A stretch of 64,000 nucleotides of DNA from Eriocheir sinensis (Eukaryota > Arthropoda > Malacostraca > Decapoda > Varunidae): NCBI RefSeq assembly GCF_024679095.1, contig NW_026111283.1, forward strand, positions 471,001-535,000. Direction: 5' to 3'. This document shows positions 46,541-61,986 of this stretch, piece after piece (position 1 is the first letter of the stretch; each line of letters begins with the position of its first letter). The notes beneath the pieces are model-generated. The model ran no database searches and was not told the DNA's origin. It saw only the letters and a list, made by a program, of their open reading frames with translations. The position numbers and the translations under genes are program-made.

Positions 46541-49107
46541 TTTTTCTACGTATTTAAATTATTTTATGTGTATTTTATATATACATTTTCATAAAAATTT
46601 ACGTTATTTCTTTGTGTGTATTCGTATATATTTTGAAACAAATTTATACAAATTCACGTTATTTTATGTGTATTTCTATATATATTTTCATACAAATTTA
46701 TATTATTTTATGTGTATTCTTACATATATTTTATTACAATTTTACCTTATTTTATGTTTATTTTGTATATTTATTTCATTTAATATAATCAAATATAAAT
46801 TTATAGTATATGCATTTTGTATATTAATTTTAATACAAATTTAATTATTCTATGTGTATTTTTCTATATGTATTTTTATAAAAATATGCTTTATTTTATG
46901 GGTATTTTGTATCTTTATTTTCATACATATTTACGTTATTTTATTGATATTCTGCTCATTCATTTTGATACGATTTGACATTATTCTATATGTATTTTGA
47001 ATATATTTTTCATACAAATTTACGTTATTTTATGTGTATTTGTTTATATATTTTGACACAAATTTACAATATTTTATTGGTATTTTGTATATATATTTCA
47101 AAAGAAATTTACCTAGTTTTATGTGTATTTTGAATATCTATTTTCATACAAACTCAAATTATTTTTATGTATTTTTGTATATATTTCAATACAAATTTTA
47201 GTTAGGTTATGTGTATTTTGTAAATCTATTTTCATTCAAATATATATTATTTTATTGGTATTTTGTTGATTTATATTGATACGACTTTACATTATTTTAT
47301 ATGTACTTTGTATATATATTTTTATACGCATTTACATTATTTAATATTTATTTTGAATATATAATTTTATACAAATTCATGGTATTTTATGTGTATTTGT
47401 ATATATATTTTCTTATAAATTTACATTATTTTATGTGTATTTTGTACATATATTTCATTACAAATTTACCTTATTTTATGTTTATTTTGTATATGTTTTT
47501 TGTACATGTACATTAATGCGCTATTTTATGGGAATTTTGCATCTTTATTTTCATACAAATTTACATTATTTTATTAATATTCGGTGTATTTATTTTGATA
47601 CGATGTTACATTATTCTATTTGTTTTTTGTATATACTTTTTTATACATATTTACATTATTTAATGTGTATCTTGCATATATATTTTATACATATTTATTA
47701 TCTATTATCTATTTTCATACAAATACACATTCTTTTCATGATATTTTGTTTATTTATTTTGACACGAATTTACATTATTTGATATATATTTTGTATATAT
47801 ATTTTTATACGTATTTACATAATTTCATATGTATTTTGTATATATATTTCTATAGAAATCTACTTTATTTTATGTGTATTCGTATATATATTTTGAAACA
47901 AATTTACATTGTTTTATATGTATTTTTGAATATCTCTTTCAATACAAATTTACCTTACTGTATATGCATTTTGTATATTTATTTCAATACAAATTTAAAT
48001 ATTTTATGTGTATTTTGGTAAATATATTTTTATAAAAAATGCGACTATTTTGGGGAATTTTGCATCTTTATTTTCATACAAATTTACATTATTTTATTAA
48101 TATTCTATGTATTTATTTTGATACGAATTTACATTATTCTATTTGTTTTTTGTGTATATTTTTTTTTATACACATTTACATTATTTAATGTGTATCTTGC
48201 ATATAAATTTACGTTATTTTAAGTGTATTTGTTTATATATTTTCTTTCAAATTTACATTATTTGATGTGTATTTTGTATATGTATTTCAATACAAATTTA
48301 CCTAATTTTATGTGTATTTTGTATATTTCTTTTCAAACAAATTTAAAATTATTTTTGTGTATTTTTGTATATAGTTTTATACAAATTTAGGTTATTTTAT
48401 GTACGCATATACATTACTTAGTGTGTGTTTTGTATATATATTTTTATGCAAATTTACTTTATTTTATGTGCAATTTTGTACATATATTTTTATAGAAATT
48501 TGCGTTATTTGTATATGTTTTCTCATACAAATTTACATTATTTTATTGCTATTTTGTTTATTTATTTTGATACGAATTACATGATTATATGAGTATTTTG
48601 TACACATTTTTTATACGTATTTACATTACTTAATGTGTATTTTGTTTATATATTTTTAAACAAATCTACGTTATTATATGTATTTGTATAAATATTTTGA
48701 TACAGATTTACATTATTTTATGTATTTTGCATGTACATTTCAGTTCAAATTAAGCTTATTTTAGCTGTATTTTGTATATATATTTTCATACAAATTTAAT
48801 TACTTCTATGTATTTTTGTATATAGTTTTATACAAATTTACGATATTTTTTGTGTATTTTGTATATTTATATTTATACAAATTCACATTCTTTTATTGGT
48901 ATTTTGTTTATTTATTTTGATACGATTTTTATGTGTATTTTGTATTCATTTTTTATACGTATTTACTTCATTTTATGTGTATTTTGTATATATTTTTATA
49001 GAAATCTACGTTATTTTATGTGTATTCGTATATATATTTTGAAACAAATTTACATTGTTTTATATGTATTTTTGAATATCTCTTTCAATACAAATTTATC
49101 TTACCAT
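46541..49107 (+). repeat. 45-bp satellite, T-form block
   Basis: T-form monomers. From 46.83 kb it follows 13.78-16.34 kb directly (offset about 33.06 kb, then about 32.74 kb after a deletion near 47.5 kb), up to the shared junction TCTTACCATATAATACC. This junction has one base more than its copy at 16338. Confidence 0.9.
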
Positions 49108-50170
49108 ATAATACCAAAATACACATAAAAAATTAAATTTGTATTAAAATAAATATATAAAAAACACATACAATAAGGTAAATTTGTATTGAAATAGATA
49201 TGCAAAATACATATAAAACAATGTAAATTTGTTTCAAAATATATATACGAATACACATAAAATAACGTACATTTCTATAAAAATATATATACAAAATACA
49301 CATAAAATGAAGTAAATACGTATAAAAAAATGTATACAAAATACACATAAAATAATGTAAATTCGCATCAAAATAAATATACAAAATACCAATAAAAGAA
49401 AGTGTATTTGTATAAATATAAATATACAAAATACACATAAAATAACGTAAATTTATATAAAACTATATACAAAAATACACTGAAGTATTTTAATTTGTAT
49501 GAAAATAGATATACAAAATAAGGTAAATTCGTTTCAAATTCAATAAACAAAATTCAGATAAAAGAACGTATATTTGAAGAAAAAATAAATATAAAAAATA
49601 CACATAAAATAACGAAAATTTGTATGAAAATATATAAAAAAATAATCAAAAATAATTTCAATTTGTATGAAAATAAATAAAATTAGGTTAATTTGTATTG
49701 AAATACATTTACAAAATACATATATAATAATGTAAATTTGAAAGAAAATATATAAACAAATAGACATATAATAACGTAAATTTGTATGAAATATATGTAC
49801 AAAATACACATTAAATAATGTAAATATGTATCAAAAAATATATACAAAACACAAATAGAATAATGTGAAATCGTATCAAAATATATTCACAGAATATTAA
49901 TAAAATAATGCAAATTTGTATGAAAGTTAAGATGCAAAATACCTATAAAATAACGCATTTTTTAAAAAAAAATTGTATTAAAATAAATATACAAAATGCA
50001 CATACAATAAGGTAAATTTGTATTGAAATAGATATGCAAAATACATATAAAATAATGTAAATTTGTTTCTAAATATATATACGAATACACATAAAATAAC
50101 GTAGATTTCTAAAAAAAAACACATATACAAAATACACATAAAATTAAGTAAATACGTATAAAAAAAATGT
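46830..50170 (+). repeat. 3.3-kb junction-bearing duplication of 13.78-17.4 kb
   Basis: The region contains a T-form stretch, the flip at 49107 and an A-form stretch. Both sides of the flip match the left palindrome arm around 16338 in the same order. The reverse-complement version is in the right arm around 31868, so three long copies of this flip exist in the window. Confidence 0.87.
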
Positions 50171-50572
50171 ATACAAAATACATATAAAATATTGTAAATT
50201 CGTATCAATGTAAATAAACAATATACCAATAAAAGAATGTGTATTTGTATAAATATAAATATACAAAATGCACATAAAATAACGTAAATTTATATAAAAC
50301 TTTTTACATAAAATAACGGAAATTTCTATAAAAATATATGTACAAAAATGAACATAAAATAAATTTGCATAAAAATATATATACAAAACACATATTAGAT
50401 AATGTAAATGAGTATAAAAATATGTATAGAAAATACCTATGAATAATGTAAATTCGTATCGAATTAAATTATGAAAATACCAATAAAATAATGTAATTTT
50501 TAATAAAAATATATATACAAAATACACATAAAATAACCTAAATATAAATAGAAATATACACATAAAATATTG
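49108..50572 (-). repeat. 45-bp satellite, A-form block
   Basis: A-form monomers. 49.1-50.17 kb follows 16.34-17.4 kb, without the 466-bp doubling. The remainder resembles 3.5-3.8 kb. Confidence 0.9.
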
Positions 50573-51346
50573 TATTTTGTATATACATTTCAATTCAAAT
50601 TTAGCTTATTTTATCTGTATTTTGTATATCTATTTTCATACGAATTTAACTACTTCTGTGTATTTTTGTATATAGTTTTATACAAATTTACGTTATTTTA
50701 TGTGTATTTTGTATATTTATATTTATACAAATACACATTCTTTTATAGGTATTTTGTTTATTTATTTTGATACGAGTTTACATTATTTTATGTGTATTTT
50801 GTATACATTTTCTTATACGTATTTACTTCATTTGGTGTGTATTTTGTATATATATTTTTATACAAATCTACGTTATTTTATGTGTATTCGTATATATATT
50901 TTGAAACAAATTTACATTGTTTTATATGTATTTTGCATATCTATTTCAATACAGATTTACCTTACTGTATGTGTATTTTGTATATTTATTTTAATACAAA
51001 TTCATTTTTTCATGTGTATTTTGGTATATATATTTTTATAAAAAATGCGTTATTTAATTGGTATTTTGCATCTTTATTTTCATACAAATTTACATTGTTT
51101 TATTAATATTCTGTGTATTTATTTTGATATGATTTTACATTATTCTATTTGTTTTTGTATATATTTATTTATACATATTTACATTATTTAATGTGTATTT
51201 TGTATATTTTAAAACAAATTTACGTTATTTTATGCATATATGTTAAAATATTTTGATACAAATTTACATTATTTTATGTATGTTGTATATATATTTCAAA
51301 ACAAATTTAGCTTATTTTATGTATATTTTGTATATCTATTTTCATT
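50573..51346 (+). repeat. 45-bp satellite, T-form block
   Basis: T-form monomers resembling 42.95-43.55 kb directly. From about 50.96 kb it is the start of the 3.0-kb copy pair with 59.02 kb. It ends at TTTTCATTCGTATCAAAATA, where the two orientations meet. Confidence 0.9.
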
Positions 51347-53987
51347 CGTATCAAAATAAATAAACAAAATAGCAATGAAATAATGTAAATTTGTATAAGA
51401 AAACATATACAAATACACATTAAATACCGCAAATTTCTAAAAAAATATATGTACAAAAATGCACATAAAATAAAGTAAATTTGCATAAAAATACATATAC
51501 AAAACACACATTAAATAATGTAAATGCGTACATAAAATTACCTAGATTTGTATAAAACTATATACAAAAATACACAAAAATATTTAAAATTTGTATGAAA
51601 AGAAATATACAAAATACACATAAAATTATGTAAATTTGTATTGAAATACATATAAAAAATACACATAAAATAATGTAAATTTGAATGAAAATATATAAAC
51701 AAATACACTTAAAATAACGTAAATTTGTATAAAATATATATGCAAGATATACATTAAATAATGTAAATGTGTATAAAAAAATATATACAAAAAAGAAATA
51801 GAATAATGTAAAATCCTATCAATATAAATACACAGAATATCAATAAAATAATGTAAATTTGTATGAAAAGAAAGATGCAAAATTCCCATAAATTAGCGCA
51901 TTTTTTATAAAAATATATATAACAAAATACACATAAAATATTAAAATTTTTATTGAAAGAAATATACAAAATGCATTTACAGTAAGGTAAATATGTATTG
52001 AAAGAGATATTCAAAAATACATATCAAACAAAGTAAATTTGTTTCAAAATATATATACGAATACACATAAAATAACGTATATTTCTATAGAAATATATAT
52101 ATACAAAATACACATGAAATTATGTAAATACGTATAAAAATATATATACAAAATACATATCTTCGTAAATTCGTGTCAAAATAAATAAACAAAATATCAT
52201 GAAAAGAATGTGTATTTGTATGAAAATAAATAATAGATAATAAATTTGTATGAAATATATATGCAAGATACACATTAAATAATGTAAATATGTATAAAAA
52301 ATATATATACAAAAAACAAATAGAATAATGTGAAATCGTATCAAAATAAATACACCGAATATTAATAAAATAATGTAAATTTGTATGAAAATAAAGATGC
52401 AAAATTCCCATCAAATAGCGCATTTCTTATAAAAATATATATACCAAAATACACATAAAATATTTAAATTTGTATTAAAATAAATATAAAAAATGCACAT
52501 ACAATAAGGTAAACTTGTATTGAAAGAAATATTCAAAAATACATATAAAACAATGTAAATTTGTTTCAAAATACGAATACACATAAAATAACGTAGATTT
52601 CTATAAAAATATATATACAAAATACACATAAAATTAAGTAAATACGTATAAAAATATATATACAAAATACACATAGAATAATGTAAAATTGTTTAAAAAA
52701 AATAAACAATATAAATAAAATAATGTAAATTTGTATGAAAATAAAAATGCAAAATACCCATAAAATAAAGCATTTTTTTTTTTTAAATACATACCTATAC
52801 AAAAATACACATAGCATAATTAAATTTGTATTAAAATTAATATACAGAATGCATATACAATAAGGTAAATTTGTATTGAAAATATATGCAAAATACACAT
52901 AAAACAGTGTAAATTTATTTCAAAATCTATATACGAATAATCTTAAATCAACGTAGATTTCTATAGAAATATATATACAAAATACACATCAAATAATGTA
53001 AACACGTATAAAAATATATATATAAAATACACATTAAATAATGTAAATTCGCGTCAAAATAAATAAACAAAATTTCAATAAAAGAATGTGTATTTGTATG
53101 AAAAAAGATATAGAATATACACATAAAATCACCTAAATTTGTATAAAACTATATACAAAAATACACAAAGATAATTTTAATTTGTATGAAAATAAATATA
53201 CAAAATACACATAAAATTAGGTAAATTTGTTTTGAAATACATTTACAAAATACACGAAATAATATAAATTTGAATGAAAATATATAAACAAATACACTTA
53301 AAATAACGTAAATTTGTATAAAATATATATAAAAATACACATTGAATAATGTAAATATGTATAAAAAATATATACAAAACACAAATAGAATAATATAAAA
53401 TCGTATCAAAATAAATACACAGAATATTAATAAAATAATGTAAATTTGTATGAAAATTAAGATGCAAAATACCCATAAAATAACGCATTTTTTTTTTAAA
53501 TATATATATACCAAGACACACATAAAATATTTGAATTTGTATTAAAATAAATATACAAAATGCACATACAATAAGGTAAATTTGTATTGAAATAGATATG
53601 CTAAATACATATAAAACCATGTAAATTTTTTTCAAAATATATATACGAATACACATAAAATAACGTAGACTTCTATGAAAATAAATATACAAAATACACA
53701 TCGAATGAAGTAAATACGTATAAAAAAAGGTATACAAAATACACATAAAATAATGTAAACTCGTATCAAAATAAATAAACAAAATACTAATAAAAGAATG
53801 TGTATTGTATAAATATAAATATTCAAAATACAAATAAAATAACGTAAATTTATATAAAACTATATGCAAAAATACACAAAAGTAATTAAATTTTTGTGAA
53901 AATAGATATACAAAATACATGTGTATTTTGTATATTTATTTTCATACAAATTGAAATTATTTTTGTTCATTTTTTTATATATTTTCA
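50960..53987 (+). repeat. 3.0-kb segmental repeat, copy 1
   Basis: Direct copy of 59018-62056, offset about 8.06 kb. It spans two orientation flips (51346 and 53912), and both flips are present at the matching points of the second copy (59408 and 61986). Rare shared details: GATATTCAAAAATAC monomers, ATGAATTT/ATCACCTAAATTT types, and TAAATCAACGTAG. Confidence 0.9.
51347..53912 (-). repeat. 45-bp satellite, A-form block
   Basis: A-form monomers running between the two repeated flip points of the 3.0-kb segment. It includes a T-run expanded monomer near 52770 (CATTTTTTTTTTTTAAATAC). Confidence 0.9.
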
Positions 53988-54505
53988 TACAAATTTTCGT
54001 TATTTTATGAGTATTTTGTATATTTATTTTTTCTTCAAATATACGTTCTTTTATCTGAATTTTGTTTATTGAATTTGAAACGAATTTACCTTATTTTGTA
54101 TATCTATTTTCATACAAATTAAAATACTTCTGTGTATTTTTCTATATAGTTTTATATAAATTTAGGTTATTTTATGTGTATTTTGTATATTTATATTTAT
54201 ACAAATACACATTCTTTTATTGGTATTTTGTATATTTATTTTGATGCGAATTTCCATTATTTTATGTGTATTTTGTATACTTTTTTTTATACGTATTTAC
54301 TTAATTTTATGTGTATTTTGTATATATATTTTTTATAGAAATCTACGTTATTTTATGTGTATTCATATATATATTTTGAAACAAATTTACATTGTTTTAT
54401 ATGTATTTTGCATATCTATTTCAATACAAATTTACCTTATTGTATGTGTTTTTTATATATTTATTTTAATAAAAATTTAATTTTTTTATGTGTATTTTGG
54501 TATAT
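53913..54505 (+). repeat. 45-bp satellite, short T-form block
   Basis: T-form monomers opening with the ATACATGTGTATTTTG junction. It matches 22.09-22.66 kb directly and ends with TTTTGGTATATATGGTAAGG, the same junction as at 31868. Confidence 0.92.
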
Positions 54506-55092
54506 ATGGTAAGGTAAATTTGTATTGAAAGAGATATTCAAAAATACATATAAAACAATGTAAATTTGTTTCAAAATATATATACGAATACACATAAAAT
54601 AATGTAAACTCGTATCGAAATAAATAAACAAAATACTAATAAAAGAATGTGTATTTCTATAAATAAAAATATACAAAATACACATAAAATAACGTAAATT
54701 GATATAAAAGTATATACAAAAATACACAGAAGTAATTAAATTTGTATGAAAATAGATATACAAAAAACACATAAAATAGCTCATATTTAAAAAAAATATA
54801 TATGAAAATACACATAAAATAATTAAATTTGTATTAAAATAAATATACAAAATACACATACTATAAGGTAAATTTGTATTGAAATAGATATGCAAAATAC
54901 ACATAAAATAATGTAAATTTGTATCAAAATAGATACGAATACACACAATAAAATAACGTAAATTTTTATGAAAATATATAAACAAAATACACATAAAATA
55001 ATGTAAATACGTAGAAAAATATATATACAAAATACACATAAAATAATGTAAATTCGTATCAAAATAAATAAACAAAATTCCAATAAAAGAAA
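54506..55092 (-). repeat. 45-bp satellite, short A-form block
   Basis: A-form monomers ending in CCAATAAAAGAAAGTATATA, where a monomer runs straight into the (AT)n tract. Confidence 0.9.
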
Positions 55093-56382
<1,290 letters not shown>

Positions 56383-57754
56383 CAAAAATGCACATAAAAT
56401 AAAGTAAATTTGCATAAAAATATATATACAAAACACACATTAAATAATGTAAATGCGTACATAAAATAACCTAAATTTGTATTGAAATACATATACAAAA
56501 TACACATAAAATAATGTAAATTTGAAAGAAAATATATAAACAAATACACCTAAATAACGAAAATTTGTATAAAATATATATGCAAGATACACATTAAATA
56601 ATGTAAATGTGTATAAAAAAATATATACAAAAAAGAAATAGAATAATGTAAAATCGTATCAAAATAAATACAAAGAATATCAACAAAATAATGTAAATTT
56701 GTATGAAAAGAAAGATGCAAAACCCATAAAATAGAGCATTTTTTCTAAAAATATATATAGCAAAATACACATAAAATATTTAAATTTGTATTGAAATAAA
56801 TATACAAAATGCATATACAGTAAGGTAAATTTGTATTGAAAAAGATATTCAAAAATACATATAAAACAATGTAAATTTGTTTCAAAATATATATACGAAT
56901 ACACATAAAATAACGTAGATTTCTATAGAAATATATATACAAAATACACATGAAATTATGTAAATGCGTATAAAAATATATATACAAAATACATTTTAAG
57001 TAATGTAAATTCGTGTCAAAATAAATAAACAAAATATCATGAAAAAAATGTGTATTTGTTTGAAAATAAATAATAGATAATAAATTTGTATGAAATATAT
57101 ATGCAAGATACACATTAAATAATGTAAATATGTATGTAAAAAATATATACAAAAATCAAATAGAATAATGTAAAATCGTATCAAAATAAATACACCGAAT
57201 ATTAATAAAATAATGTAAATTTGTATGAAAATAAAGATGCAAAATTCCCATCAAATAGCGCATTTCTTATAAAAATATATATACCAAAATACACATGAAA
57301 TATTTATATTTGTATTGAAATAAATATAAAAAATGCACATACAATAAGGTAAACTTCCATTGAAAGAGATATGCAAAAATACATATAAAACAATGTAAAT
57401 TTTTTTCAAAATATATATACATAAAATAACGTAGATTTCTATAAAAATATATATACAAAATACACATAAAACTAAGTAAATTCGAATCAAAATAAATAAA
57501 CAAAATACCAATAAAAGAATGTGTATTTGTATAAATATAAATGTACAAAATACACATACAAAATAAACATAAAATAAGGTAAATTTGTCATGAAATATAT
57601 GTACAAAATACACATAAAATAATGTAAATTTATATGAAAATATATATACAAATACACATAAAATATTATGAATTTGTATAAAATTATATATTCAAAATAA
57701 ATATTAAATAATGTAAATGCGTATAAAAATATATACAAAGTACATATAAAATAA
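56383..57754 (-). repeat. 45-bp satellite, A-form block
   Basis: A-form monomers with order similar to 51.48-52.65 kb and 59.5-60.7 kb, then to 36.7-37.65 kb. It ends at AAAATAATACAAATTTAATT. Confidence 0.9.
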
Positions 57755-58229
57755 TACAAATTTAATTATTCTATGTGTTTTTTTGTATAGGTATTTTCAT
57801 AAAAAAATGCTTTATTTTATGAGTATTTTGCATCTTTATTTTCATAAAAATTTACATTATTTTATTGATATTCTGTGTATTTATTTTGATACGATTTTAC
57901 ATTATTCTATGCATATTTTGTATATATATTTCATACAAATGAACGTTATTTTATGTGAATTTGTTTTCATTTCATACAAATTTACATTATTGTATGTGTA
58001 TTTTGTCTGTATTTAAATGCAAATTTAACTAATTATATGTGTATTATGTATATCTATTTTCATACAAATCGAAATTAATTTTGTGTATTATAGTATATAT
58101 TTTTATTCAAATTTTCGTAATTTTATGTGTATTTTGTATATTTATTTTCCTACAAATATACGTTGTTTTATCGGAATTTTGTTTATTTATTTTGATACGA
58201 CTTTTCATTATTTTAGGTGTCTTTGATAT

Positions 58230-58231
<2 letters not shown>
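57755..58231 (+). repeat. 45-bp satellite, T-form block
   Basis: T-form monomers resembling 40.75-41.04 kb and 38.88-39.05 kb directly. Confidence 0.9.

Positions 58232-58323
<92 letters not shown>
58232..58323. repeat. (AT)n microsatellite
   Basis: A pure AT tract of about 92 bp that begins as GATATAGATATATA and ends in TTTATACTTATTTACA. Both sides are T-form, so orientation does not change here. Confidence 0.95.
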
Positions 58324-58328
<5 letters not shown>

Positions 58329-58390
58329 CTTATTTACATAATTTTATATGGATTTTGAATATATATTTTCATAGAAATTTACTCTATATG
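58324..58390 (+). repeat. T-form satellite remnant
   Basis: One and a half T-form monomers between the AT tract and the flip at TTTACTCTATATGTATATAC. Confidence 0.85.
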
Positions 58391-59022
58391 TATATACAAA
58401 AAAACACAAAAATAATTTAAATTTGTATGAAAATAAATATTCAAAATACACATAAAATTAGGTAAATTTGTATTTAAATACAAATACAAAATACACTTAA
58501 AATAATGTAAATTTGAATGAAATTATATAAACAAATACACTTAAAATAACGTTAATTTGTATAAAATATATAAAAAATACACATTAAATAATGAAAATAT
58601 GTATAAAAAAATATATACAAAACACAAAGAGTATAATATAAAATCGTATAAAAATATATACACAGAATATTAATAAAATAATGTACATTTGTATGAAAAC
58701 TAAGATGCGAAATACCTATAAAATAACGCATTTTTTATAAAATTATATATACCAAAATACACATAAAATATTTGAATTTGTATTAAAATAAATATACAAA
58801 ATGCACATACAATAAGGTAAATTTGTATTGAAATACATATGCAAAATATATATAAAACAATGTAAATTTGTTTCAAAATATATATACGAATACACATAAA
58901 ATAACGTAGATTTCTATAAATATATACAATAAGGTAAATCTGTATTGAAAAAGACATGCAAAATACATATAAAACAATGAAAATTTGTTTCAAAATATAT
59001 ATACAAATACACATAAAATAAC
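58391..59022 (-). repeat. 45-bp satellite, A-form block
   Basis: A-form monomers with a standard B-to-L order. A local monomer pair (ACAATAAGGTAAATTTG, then ATATAAAACAATG) is repeated near 58930, a small duplication. It ends at AAATAACTGTATGTGCATTT. Confidence 0.9.
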
Positions 59023-59408
59023 TGTATGTGCATTTTGTATATATATTGTAATACAAATTTAAATATTTTATGTGTATTTTGGTATATATATTTTTATAAA
59101 AATTGCGTTATTTAATGAGTATTTTGCATCTTTATTTTCATACAAATTTACATTGTTTTATTAATATTCTGTGTATTTATTTTGATACGATTTTACATTA
59201 TTCTATTTGGTTTTGTATATATTTTTTATACATATTTACAATATTTAATGTGTATTTCGTATATTTTAAAACAAATTTACGTTATTTTATGCGCATCTGT
59301 TAAAATATTTTGATACAAATTTACATTATTTTATGTATTTTTTATATATATATATATCAATACAAATTTAGATTATTTTATGTATATTTTGTATATCTAT
59401 TTTCATTC
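59023..59408 (+). repeat. 45-bp satellite, short T-form block
   Basis: T-form monomers matching 50.96-51.35 kb. They begin the second copy of the 3.0-kb segment. Confidence 0.9.
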
Positions 59409-61986
59409 GTATCAAAATAAATAAACAAAATAGCAATGAGATAATGTAAATTTGTATGAGAAAAGATATACAAATACTCATAAAATAACGCAAATTTCAA
59501 AAAAAATATATGTACAAAAATGCACATAAAATAAATTCAATTTGAATAAAAATATATATACAAAACACACATTAAATAATGTAAATGCGTACATAAAATA
59601 ACCTAAATTTGTATAAAACTATATACAAAAATACACAAAAATATTTAAAATTTGTATGAAAAGAAATATACAAAATACACATAAAATTAGGTAAATTTGT
59701 ATTGAAATACACATACAAAATACACATAAAATTATGTAAATTTGAATGAAAATATATAAACAAATACACTTAAAATAACGTAAATTTGTATAAAATATAT
59801 ATGCAAGATACACATTAAATAATGTAAATGTGTATAAAAAATATATACAAAAAAGAAATAGAATAATGTAAAATCCTATCAATATAAATACACAGAATAT
59901 CAATAAAATAATGTAAATTTGTATGAAAAGAAAGATGCAAAATTCCCATAAAATAGCGCATTTTTTATAAAAATATATATACCAAAATACACATAAAATA
60001 TTAAAATTTGTATTGAAATAAATATACAAAATGCATATACAGTAAGGTAAATATGTATTGAAAGAGATATTCAAAAATACATATAAAACAAAGTAAATTT
60101 GTTTCAAAATATATATACGAATACACATAAAATAACGTAGATTTCTATAGAAATATATATACGAAATACTCATGAAATTATGTAAATACGTATAAAAATA
60201 TATATACAAAATACATATCTAGGTAAATTCGTGTCAAAATAAATAAACAAAATATCATGAAAAGAATGTGTATTTGTATGAAAATAAATTATAGATAATA
60301 AATTTGTATGAAATATATATGCAAGATACATATTAAATAATGTAAATATGTATAAAAAAAATATATATATACATAAAACAAATAGAATAATGTGAAATCG
60401 TATCAAAATAAATACACCGAATATTAATAAAATAATGTAAATTTGTATGAAAATAAAGATGCAAAATTCCCATCAAATAGCGCATTTCTTATAAAAAATA
60501 TATATACCAAAATACACGTAAAATATTTAAATTTGTATTGAAATAAATATACAAAATGCACATACAAGAAGGTAAACTTGTATTGAAAGAGATATGCAAA
60601 AATACATATAAAACAATGTAAATTTGTTTTAAAATATATATACGAATACACATAAAATAACGTAGATGTCTATTAAAATATATATACAAAATACACATAA
60701 AATTATGTAAATACGTATAAAAATAGATATACAAAATACACAAAGAATAATGAAGAATTGTTTCAAAAAAAAAATAAACAGAATAAAAATAAAATAATGT
60801 AAATTTATATGAAAATAAAAATGCAAAATACCCATAAAATAAAGCATATTTTTATAAAAAATACATATACAAAAATACACATAGCATAATTCAATTTGTA
60901 TTAAAATTAATATACAAAATGCATATACAATAAGGTGAATTTGTATTGAAAAAATATGCAAAATACACATAAAACAGTGTAAATTTATTTCAAAATCTAT
61001 ATATGAATACTCATAAATCAACGTAGATTTCTATAGAAATATATATACAAAATACTCATCAAATGATGTAAACACGTATAAAAATATATATATAAAATAC
61101 ATATTAAATAATGTAAATTCGCGTTAAAATAAATAAACAAAATATCAATAAAAGAATGAGTATTTGTATGAAAATAGATATACAATATACACATAAAATC
61201 ACCTAAATTTGTATAAAACTATATAAAAAAATATACAAAAATAATTTTAATTTGTATAAAAATAAATATACAAAATACACATAAAATTAGGTAAATTTGT
61301 ATTGAAATACATTTACAAAATAAACATAAAATAATGTAAATTTGAATGAAAATAACAAATATACTTAAAATAACGTAAATTTTTATAAAATATATATACA
61401 AAATACATATTAAATAATGTAAATATGTATAAAAAAAATATATACAAAACACAAATAGAATAATATAAAATCGTATCAAAATAAATACACAGAATATTAA
61501 TAAAATAATGTAAATTTGTATGAAAATTAAGATGCAAAATACCCATAAAATAACGCATTTTTTTATAAAAATATATATACCAAGACACACATAAAATATT
61601 TGAATTTGTATTAAAATGAATATACAAAATGCACCTACAATAAGGTAAATTTGTATTGAAATAGATATGCAAAATACATATAAAACCATGTAAATTTTTT
61701 TCAAAATATATATACGAATACACATAAAATAACGTAGATTTCTATGAAAATAAATGAACAAAATATACATAAAATGAAGTAAATACGTATAAAAAAAGGT
61801 ATACAAAATACACTTAAAATAATGGAAACTCGTATGCAAATAAATAAAGAAAATACTAATAAAAGAATATGTATTGAATAAATATAAATATACAAAATAC
61901 AAATAAAATAACGTAAATTTATATAAAACTATATGCAAAAATACACAAAAGTAATTAAATTTGTGTGAAAATAGATATACAAAATA
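59409..61986 (-). repeat. 45-bp satellite, A-form block
   Basis: A-form monomers of the 3.0-kb segment, closing at the ATACATGTGTATTTTG junction. Confidence 0.92.
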